Source: a virus
DNA: 29,211 nt
Direction: 5' to 3' (one strand)
IMG/VR virus record: IMGVR_UViG_3300038418_000072
Location: 1-29,211 of that record
The notes beneath the pieces are model-generated. The model was given only the letters and a program-made list of their open reading frames with translations. It did no database searches and was not told the DNA's origin. Positions 21,149 through 28,400 of this stretch are shown here, in pieces (position 1 is the first letter of the stretch; each line of letters opens with the position of its first letter). A program made the translations under genes and the position numbers.

Positions 21149-21173
21149 CAACCCCTCCTCTTCCTGTTAATCT
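21145..21173 (+). promoter_or_regulatory. Leaderless sigma70-type promoter of the surface-modification module
   Basis: TTGACA (21145-21150), overlapping the end of the homing endonuclease gene, then a 17-nt spacer, TAATCT (21168-21173), and 6 nt to ATG 21180. No ribosome-binding site is present. Geometry is the same as for the other leaderless promoters. Confidence 0.8.
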
Positions 21174-21179
21174 ATAACC

Positions 21180-21956
21180 ATGAATGATGAGACTACTGCC
21201 AAGCCTATCAGTACACCCTTCGTGGTTGCCCCTGGAGCCCAAATCATCGCCAAGTCTGATGGCTCTTTCCATTATGAGCCTCCCAAAGCGGTTACTTTTC
21301 CACCCGACCTACAGAAGTTCATAGAAGCCTTCCAGAGGTTCTACTATGAGCCGCTGTGGAAAATGGCCCGTGACCAAGGGGCTCCACTTCCCATGGTGCG
21401 CTGGCTTGGTAACCCCTGCCAGAAGTGGATGTTCGACCTCTTCGTCATCCAGGAAATCATCTACGACACCCGCCCTGACATCATCATCGAATGCGGCACG
21501 AGCACTGGAGGTAGCGCTCTATTCATGGCATCTATATGCGAGTTGCTGCACCATGGAGAGGTTATCACGGTTGATATCGAGCAGTTCTCCCGCTCACTCC
21601 ATCCTGGCGTCACTTGGGTTGTGTCAGACGTACTTGACCCCGAGTTACTCGAAGGATTCCGAGATTGGTCAACGATGTCAGGCAAGGTTATGGTGGTGTT
21701 GGATGACGATCACACCAAAGACCATGTGCTTAGAGAGATGGAAGTGTACGGCGAGTTTGTGACGCCGGGCTGCTACATGGTGGTGGAGGATACAAACATC
21801 AACGGCCACCCAGTGTTCGACAACTTCGGGCCGGGGCCATGGGAGGCGGTGCAGGAATATCTGCCCCAACACCCTGAGTACGTGGTGGACAAGAGTCGGG
21901 AGCACTTGTTGTTGACACACAATCCCAGCGGATATCTGCTAAAGGTTAGAGGATGA
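21180..21956 (+). CDS. CmcI-family SAM-dependent methyltransferase
   Basis: 258 residues. The central SAM-binding region reads DIIIECGTSTGGSALFMASI (motif I, about 101-120), then GEVITVDIEQ, VVSDVLDPEL and VMVVLDDDHTKDHVLREM. The C-terminal part has YMVVEDTNINGHP and GPWEAVQEYL. This matches the cephalosporin hydroxylase/CmcI group, which includes sugar and rhamnosyl O-methyltransferases. It probably adds methyl groups to a glycan or small molecule. It starts at the leaderless ATG 21180 and overlaps the next gene by 4 nt. Confidence 0.88.
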   Translation: MNDETTAKPISTPFVVAPGAQIIAKSDGSFHYEPPKAVTFPPDLQKFIEAFQRFYYEPLWKMARDQGAPLPMVRWLGNPCQKWMFDLFVIQEIIYDTRPDIIIECGTSTGGSALFMASICELLHHGEVITVDIEQFSRSLHPGVTWVVSDVLDPELLEGFRDWSTMSGKVMVVLDDDHTKDHVLREMEVYGEFVTPGCYMVVEDTNINGHPVFDNFGPGPWEAVQEYLPQHPEYVVDKSREHLLLTHNPSGYLLKVRG

Positions 21957-22165
21957 CAGACGAGCAGATCAATGAGCTGGCAGAGAAGCGCGCTGAGGCT
22001 AAGGCGTCCGGGGACTATGCTAAAGCTGATTCCATCCGCTGCCAGCTAAGGAACCTGCCGGAGCGTGTCGAGATACTAGACTTGAAATCAGGCAAAACCC
22101 GTTGGTATAGAACTATGTTATCCCTAGAGGAGCGGAAAGCGATTCTGGACATCTACCCAGTATGA
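21953..22165 (+). CDS. Small protein like the C-terminal tail of cysteinyl-tRNA synthetase
   Basis: 70 residues. LAEKRAEAKASGDYAKADSIR followed by RVEILDLKSGKTRWYR closely follows the pattern of the final CysRS segment (R-x-A-R-x-x-K-D-F-x-x-A-D-x-I-R, then ELEDTxxGTRW). No catalytic domain is present. It is linked by ATGA overlaps to the methyltransferases on both sides. Function is unknown; it may bind RNA or a small partner. Confidence 0.7.
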   Translation: MTDEQINELAEKRAEAKASGDYAKADSIRCQLRNLPERVEILDLKSGKTRWYRTMLSLEERKAILDIYPV

Positions 22166-22860
22166 CCCCCAACTGTCGAGCATTCGTTAAATTGCTGTCT
22201 CAAGCTCACTCTCTGGGGCCGGTGGTGGAATTCGGCTCCCGTGTTATTGAGACTGCCGATGTAGAGTGTGACACCAACCTAAGAATGTACTTCCCCAATG
22301 TGGAGTACATTGGTTGCGATATTCAGGAAGGCAGAGGCGTAGATAGAATAGATAGTTGGGGGAAGTGTCTGACCTTTGCAGACTTCTCCATTGGCACCTT
22401 GCTGGCCATCGGGACATTGGAGCACGTTGCTGACCCGTGGCAGGCGATGAGACAGTCCTACAACGTTCTGCAACCTCAAGGGGTAATGCTTATAGCTACT
22501 CATTTCGACTTCCCCCTTCACCACCTACCTGACTATTGGCGGGTTTCGCCGCAGGGTATGGAGAAGCTGCTGGGGAGATTTGAGCGTCGGGTCTACTTCC
22601 AAGGAAGCATTGCGATGCCCCATGCAATCATAGGCGTTGCTTCCAAATCGAAAGAGGTGCTAGACCAAGTTTCTGGATACATCGAGCAGCACCTATGTGA
22701 AATACCAGCCCTGTTTGAGGGGGATATGATCTATAAGTGGATTGACGAGAAGACCTACAATGAGTTGCGGCGGCTAGAGCCGAGTCTAGTATACAAGTTG
22801 ACCCCAACCGGATGGGTGGGAAAAGCAGAAGATGGAGACAAGCGTGCTACTGAAAGATAA
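22162..22860 (+). CDS. Class I SAM-dependent methyltransferase-like protein
   Basis: 232 residues. VVEFGSRVIETADV (a loosely conserved motif I), VEYIGCDIQEGRGVD (acidic residue after beta 2), and IGTLEHVADPWQAM with YNVLQPQGVMLIATHF follow the order of the methyltransferase 11 family. The motif I glycines are fewer than normal, so SAM binding may be altered. The ATG overlaps the preceding stop. It is likely part of the same glycan-modification module. Confidence 0.75.
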   Translation: MTPNCRAFVKLLSQAHSLGPVVEFGSRVIETADVECDTNLRMYFPNVEYIGCDIQEGRGVDRIDSWGKCLTFADFSIGTLLAIGTLEHVADPWQAMRQSYNVLQPQGVMLIATHFDFPLHHLPDYWRVSPQGMEKLLGRFERRVYFQGSIAMPHAIIGVASKSKEVLDQVSGYIEQHLCEIPALFEGDMIYKWIDEKTYNELRRLEPSLVYKLTPTGWVGKAEDGDKRATER

Positions 22861-24493
22861 AGTCCGAAAGGGTGTTGCAGTTTGCGTACCTTCGCTGGGC
22901 ACAATAGTTCCCCAGCAGTGGGCATGGGCCATGAAATTCGTGGACTGCCCCATCAACTTCAATGCGCTCTACCACTCGCCGCAGGGCCTGCCTGTAGATG
23001 AAGCGCGCAACCAGTGTGCGGAGTTCGCCATCCAGCGCAACATGAAGTATATCTTCTTCGTGGATGAGGACACTGTGCCTGCTGCCGACGCGCTGCGGAA
23101 GCTGCTGTTTATAGCCGAGAACAATCCCGGTATAGACGTGGTAGGGGGCATCTATTTCTCCAAGTCTGACCCTCCCGCGCCGCTCGTCTTCCGTGGTAAT
23201 GGCGCTGGCCCCTATTGGGATTGGAAGGTTGGGGAGCTATTTTGGGTGACTGGTATCGGGATGGGCTGCACAGTCATCCGCGTGTCGTGCTTTGAGAGGC
23301 TGGAGAAGCCTTACTTCCTCACTGCGAAATCGGATGCAGGCATAGATGGGGTTGCGCGCGCAGAAGCATGGACTGAGGACTTGTACTTTGGCGAGAAGTT
23401 GCTGAGGTCTTATGGCTGGGAATCATCCGACGAAGCGCTGGCCAAGAGCAAGAAGCGCCTGAAGACTCTCCCCAAGCCAATCTGGGCCGATGGCTCAGTG
23501 CTGTGCGACCATATTGACGTGAACACGGGCAAGGTCTACAATCTACCTTGGAACTCTAAGCCCGCAGTGCGCAGGTTCGCGGTGGGTAAGAAGAAGATTC
23601 TCGACCTTGGCTGCGGCCCCATTGGCACAATCATGAAAGACGGCTTGCCCATCCGCGTGGACATGCGCGATGATGTGAATGCAGATTACCGCTGCGATGT
23701 GCGGATACTGCCTTTCAAGACGGAATCCTATGACGTGATCTTCTCCAGCCATACTCTAGAGCATTTCTCCCGCGAACAGCTTCTTAAACTGCTTGACGAA
23801 TGGCTGCGCATCCTGAAGCCGGGCGGCGAGTTGCGCCTTATTCTCCCCAACTTGGAAGTAGCCGCAAAGGACATCCTTGATGGGAAGATGTCTATGCGCA
23901 CTATGCATATTCTCTATGGTGAGCAGAACGAACTTTGGAACTACCACAAGAATGGCTTCACGCCGAAATCTATAGAGGAACTGCTGAAGTCAAAGGGCAT
24001 GAAGATCAAGAAGATATGGACGGAGGAGCCGTTCAATCTCTTTGTGGAAGCTACTAAAGGCGAGGCTATCAAGTCAATCGGCACGGGTGAAGGTCTCCTC
24101 ATCCAGAAAGAAGATGTGCAGCAAGCTGTGGAAGACAAGCTAGTAGCTGCGGCCACGCCATCAAAAGATGTGGCAGAAGCGTCTAGCAAGCCCACCATCC
24201 CCGTGAGAACTGGACATTGGGAAGATGGGGAGTTCAAGTATGACGCTGAGGGCAAGGGTGCTGTAACCGTAATGCCAATAGAGGATGCTGGCACGTTGGG
24301 CAAGAGCTTACTATTCACATCGTGCGAGGGGGCTATCCCCACCGTGGTAGCCTTCGGAACAGACAGCGAAGCAGCACGGCGCTGGCAGGGCGCGGAAGGG
24401 TTGAAGTTCATATCTCCAGGTAACGCTCTGGAGGGTGTGCCCCCAAGGTTACTCAAGAAGGTGCTTGGCAAGGCGCGGAAGCGTAAACGCTGA
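22832..24493 (+). CDS. Glycosyltransferase-methyltransferase fusion
   Basis: 553 residues with at least two enzymes. Residues about 1-235 resemble a GT-A glycosyltransferase: LPVDEARNQCAEFAIQRN, YIFFVDEDTVPAADALRKL (DxD-like VDEDT) and VVGGIYFSK. Residues about 250-400 form a class I methyltransferase: KKILDLGCGPIGT, VIFSSHTLEHFSREQLLKLL and EWLRILKPGGELRLILPN. The last 150 residues are unlike either and end in a basic tail (KARKRKR). The start at 22832 overlaps the previous gene by 29 nt; GTG 22844 has a better GGAG spacing and is an alternative. It probably builds and methylates a glycan on the virion or host surface. Confidence 0.85.
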   Translation: METSVLLKDKVRKGVAVCVPSLGTIVPQQWAWAMKFVDCPINFNALYHSPQGLPVDEARNQCAEFAIQRNMKYIFFVDEDTVPAADALRKLLFIAENNPGIDVVGGIYFSKSDPPAPLVFRGNGAGPYWDWKVGELFWVTGIGMGCTVIRVSCFERLEKPYFLTAKSDAGIDGVARAEAWTEDLYFGEKLLRSYGWESSDEALAKSKKRLKTLPKPIWADGSVLCDHIDVNTGKVYNLPWNSKPAVRRFAVGKKKILDLGCGPIGTIMKDGLPIRVDMRDDVNADYRCDVRILPFKTESYDVIFSSHTLEHFSREQLLKLLDEWLRILKPGGELRLILPNLEVAAKDILDGKMSMRTMHILYGEQNELWNYHKNGFTPKSIEELLKSKGMKIKKIWTEEPFNLFVEATKGEAIKSIGTGEGLLIQKEDVQQAVEDKLVAAATPSKDVAEASSKPTIPVRTGHWEDGEFKYDAEGKGAVTVMPIEDAGTLGKSLLFTSCEGAIPTVVAFGTDSEAARRWQGAEGLKFISPGNALEGVPPRLLKKVLGKARKRKR

Positions 24494-25176
24494 TGGCGAT
24501 TGTTAGAACACAATATGCTAAGAACGACAATGGTACTAGCGCCTCATCTTTTACCATCGGTTCTGGTCAAGGATGGGCGAGCACTAGTTCTGGTAGCACT
24601 GTCATTGTCGTCATGTTTGTCTTTAATGACACTCTTGCCCCTGCCACCACAGGGGTCACGGACAATCTCTCCAGCACGTATACCCCGGATTTGGCCCTCA
24701 TTGGTTCCTACGGAGGCATATATGTCTACAGGTTAAGTAATTGCCCCAGCGGCATTACCACCGTGAACATAAATTGGGTTGGAGGAGGACATGCATCTTC
24801 AGCCATGGCCTTGGAATACACTGGCTTGCAGTTAGGCAGTCCCCTGGATGCCGTGATTTCGGCACTCCATAATGATCTTTCGGCTACGTCTTGGACATCG
24901 AACAATATTGCTACAACTGGCAACGATCTATTGCTGGGGGCAAGCATGACCTTTAACCACTACACAGGCACAATGGCCGCCTCCGGGAATTGGACTGGAA
25001 TAGCTAACGTTGGGGACTCCGCTGATGGGGATGATGCGTTTGTCGAGGAACAGCTTAACAAAGTGTCGGGCACATATTCAGCATCGGGAACTGGAACGTC
25101 GGCTAACTACACAAGCGCGATAATCTCATATCTAGGAGTTGGGCTGATAACCGGCTGGCAGGTATTCATAGGATGA
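24493..25176 (+). CDS. Beta-rich adhesin/tail-type domain protein
   Basis: 227 residues, starting at ATG 24493 overlapped with the previous stop (TGATG). It has alternating beta pattern, rich in Ser/Thr/Gly: STVIVVMFVFNDTLAP, GVTDNLSSTYTPDLALIG, YVYRLSNCPSGITTVNINW, and MALEYTGLQLGSPLDAV. The same outline (a transport-like beta segment, V-D-N-xYT, a mid G-x-T-x-V strand, ExxG) recurs at the start and middle of the giant gene downstream, so this appears to be a paralogous single-domain copy. No signal peptide is seen. Likely a host-binding or tail decoration protein. Confidence 0.7.
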   Translation: MAIVRTQYAKNDNGTSASSFTIGSGQGWASTSSGSTVIVVMFVFNDTLAPATTGVTDNLSSTYTPDLALIGSYGGIYVYRLSNCPSGITTVNINWVGGGHASSAMALEYTGLQLGSPLDAVISALHNDLSATSWTSNNIATTGNDLLLGASMTFNHYTGTMAASGNWTGIANVGDSADGDDAFVEEQLNKVSGTYSASGTGTSANYTSAIISYLGVGLITGWQVFIG

Positions 25177-25457
25177 TTGTAGGCATTGTCCAATCCGTTG
25201 AAGATGCAGTCGCTTCCGGTTGGAGCGATAGACTTAGCTGCCAGCCCTTGCGCGTTGCTGCGGCTGCTTGTGCGCGAGGTACAGGCCATCTGTACCTCAA
25301 AATGCTGGACAATGGTTGGCTGCCGGTTCAGGATGGGTTTCAGATTGCCTATTGGTCTGATTCCTCTCCGCCTCTGCTCCACTTGAGAGCCAACCTATTT
25401 CCCCTTCCTATTCCATACCCCTTCCAATTTCATAGCGTCTTGCAGGGAGGCTTCTAG
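25173..25457 (+). CDS. Small hypothetical protein
   Basis: 94 residues, ATG overlapping the preceding stop (ATGA) and its TAG overlapping the GTG of the giant gene (TAGTG). Contains HLYLKMLDNGWLPVQDGF, and a Pro-rich end, PLPIPYPFQFHSVLQGGF. No motif is recognised. The coupled arrangement supports a real gene, but the amino acid composition is not decisive. Confidence 0.5.
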   Translation: MIVGIVQSVEDAVASGWSDRLSCQPLRVAAAACARGTGHLYLKMLDNGWLPVQDGFQIAYWSDSSPPLLHLRANLFPLPIPYPFQFHSVLQGGF

Positions 25458-28400
25458 TGGCCACCTACAGGACTAGTGCGGCAGGCGGCGGAACTTCCGG
25501 GACTGGCAACCGGACTGTCGCCATTACTCCTGCTGTAGGCGACTTGCTTGTTGTTTTCGTCGCTGTCTCCGTCAATACCCAGACTGCCCCGACAATGGCG
25601 GACGATAATGGGTCGGGCACCTATACTCTAATCAGTTATGGTCAGTGGAATACCTCTGCCAACACGATGTCAGTGTTCGTCCGCAATGCGTTGATGGTGA
25701 ACACGACTTCCACTACAATCACTGCTACTACAGGCTCGAACACTTCCGGTGAGTTAGTTGCGGTAGCCATTAGCGGGATGAAGGTAGCTGGGTCAGCGGC
25801 TATCGTCCAGAGCGCGAAACAGGAGAATGGAGCGGCTGCTGGCACTCCGCAGCCAGGTTTTGGTTCCAACGCAAACACGGTCAACGAGATTCTTGGTGGT
25901 GTAGCCAATGCCTCCAACCCTCCTGGGATGACGCATCCCGCGGGTGCGAGTTGGGCTCAGGCGCAGGATGTTGCGCAGATCACTCCTACTACGGGGCTTC
26001 ACGTTGATTACACCAATAGCGGTTTTTCTACGCAGACGGTTACTTGGGGCAGCGCATCAGCCACAGTATTTGCCGCCCTTATTGTTGAACTCGCGGCGGG
26101 GAAAGAAATTGCTTCACCTTCTGATACGTTATCACTGACTGAAGCGCAAAGTCGGGCGAGCGGGAGCATAGTATCACCCACTGACGCTGAAACTATAACG
26201 GACAGCGCCGCGATTGCCGTGGCGATTGCGCCTTTGCCTACTCCAGCCGATGCTAACGGTGTAGCCCCTAATTGGTCTGATGGCTCAGTCACAGTGCGGC
26301 TAGTCTATACCCTAGCGCTGTCTGACACCAACTCTGCAAACTGGTCGGATGCTAATAGTTATAGTGTCCAGATTGCTCTCGCTCCGGCAGATACCACAAC
26401 TTCAAACTGGTCAGATGCTGAAGCGCTGGGCGAGAGTTGGGTTTACTACCCCAGTGATTCTCAAGCTTCAAACTGGTCTGATATTCAATCCCCACTTGCG
26501 GGCGAAACTGTATCTCCCAGTGATGATTCCTCTTCAAACTGGTCTGACGCGCGGGTAATAGCTACTGCAATTGCTCCCCTTCCTGCGCCAGTGGATACTA
26601 CAGCCTCTAATTGGTCTGACAGCGAGAGTTGCCTAGATGGAGAGCAGCTTTCTCCCTCTGACGACGAATCTAGCAATTGGTCGGATGCCACAGCCTTAGC
26701 GCTTGGCGAACAGGTCTCTCCATCTGACACGCAGGCATCTGCATGGTCTGATGGCGGGGCGGTATCAGAGATTGGCGCTTCAACAGCAGCGCCAACAGAC
26801 ACGACCGATTCCAATTGGACAGATGCTGAGGCTTTGCTAGTTGGGGAACAGGTCTCTCTAAGCGATTCTAATTCAGCCAACTGGGGGGATTCCGAAAGCA
26901 TATTCCTAGACAAGCAGATTTCCACCTTGGATGATGAGTCCGCCAACTGGTCTGATTCCGAGAGTCTGCTCCTCAGCGAACAATCCCTGCCAAGTGACGA
27001 TGAAACCGGCAACTGGTTGGATGTTTTAGGCGAAACTCTATCCCTTCCGTACTCACCCAGTGATGATTCTACCTCCAACTGGTCTGATGGAGTCGCATGG
27101 TGGGCGGGAATATCTAAATCCTTAACCGATTCCGAAGTTTCCGAATGGTTGGATGCCATAGGCCAGACCATGGCGGGTGGTGGCATCGTCCGCGTGCAGG
27201 CCCCAGTGGGAGTAAGCACATTATTGGCGCTTCCCCACAGTATTCCGTGCGCCTCTACCGGGTCGGGTAATGCATTATTCGTTCTTGTCTATTGCTCCAG
27301 CCCAGTAAGTCTTGGTGCATACGGAAGTGTTATTGATGATGCGGGCAACGTCTACTCCCACGTATGCCAGTTTTACAAGTCAACCCATGGGCAGGCTGAC
27401 ATCTTTGCGTGCCTGAATAGCACAGCTGGAGCGACGAGCGTAACCTTCACCGCTCCCGATGCTAGGCTTTGGTGGGTATTCTTCGCTGAATACCAAGGCA
27501 TTGTGACGGTTAATGCCTTTGACAGGACATCAGGCTCTGCTGCATATGCTTACAGTTCCGGCAGCACGGCGACAACCTCCCAAGCAACTGAATTATTACT
27601 CGGCATAGCAGGAAACTCAGATACGCCTAGCGTATATTCCCCAGGAACCGACTGGACTTGCCCCGTCCCAGAAGTTGGCCACATAACGCAGGGAAGTTCC
27701 AGGTGGCAGGAGCAGATAGTCGGCTCGCAAGGGTCTTATGCGGCAACGGGTACATGTGGGTCAACAGCCGCCTGCTTAATCGCTACTTTCTTGGCTGCTT
27801 CTGGTGGGGGGGGTGTTTGCCAGCCCGCTGATAGTTCCGTATCCAACTGGTCTGACACGGTAAGTGTTCAGCTTGCGGAAACTGTCTCTTCCTCAGATGA
27901 TGAATCAGCATACTGGGCCGATTCTGCGGCTTTTGTTGTTGGTATACCTGTACAGCCTAGCGACTCAGAAGCTGCTAACTGGTTGGATAGTGAGAACCTA
28001 GCCTTTAATATCCTCGCGCAGCCTAGCGATGATTCGAGTTCCAATTGGTCGGATGGCTCAGTAACAGTCTCATTCGTTTACTTTATGGTCATAGCAGAGG
28101 ACACCTCTGCGAATTGGTCAGACACCACTGTCTATTCCTTGGCGAGCCTTGGCGGAGAGACGGCGCTTCCAGATGACAGTGAATCAGCCAATTGGAGTGA
28201 TGCTATCCCCTTGGCGCTCGGTGCGCAGGTTTCCCCATCCGACTCGGAGGCTGCCTACTGGACGGAAGCTCAGACTCTAATAAACGGCATTCCTGTCCAG
28301 CTTGGTGATACGCAGACAAGCAATTGGTCTGACGCGCAGACTCCGGTAATTGGTGTGCCAGCACAACTTGGCGATACCAGTGTATCCAACTGGTCAGACG

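Noticed and set aside
23941-24513. 190-codon minus ORF opposite the fusion gene
   Set aside because: Shadow of the plus-strand gene, which has clear methyltransferase motifs and tight overlaps with its neighbours.
26485-27219. Long minus-strand ORF (244 codons) with SDQLEVESSLG-like repeats
   Set aside because: It is the antisense of the NWSD array; regular codon use in the sense gene leaves the opposite strand open. The sense frame has a start, ribosome-binding site and diverse synonymous codons. The same applies to minus ORFs at 28203-28539, 28546-28851 and 28996-29196.
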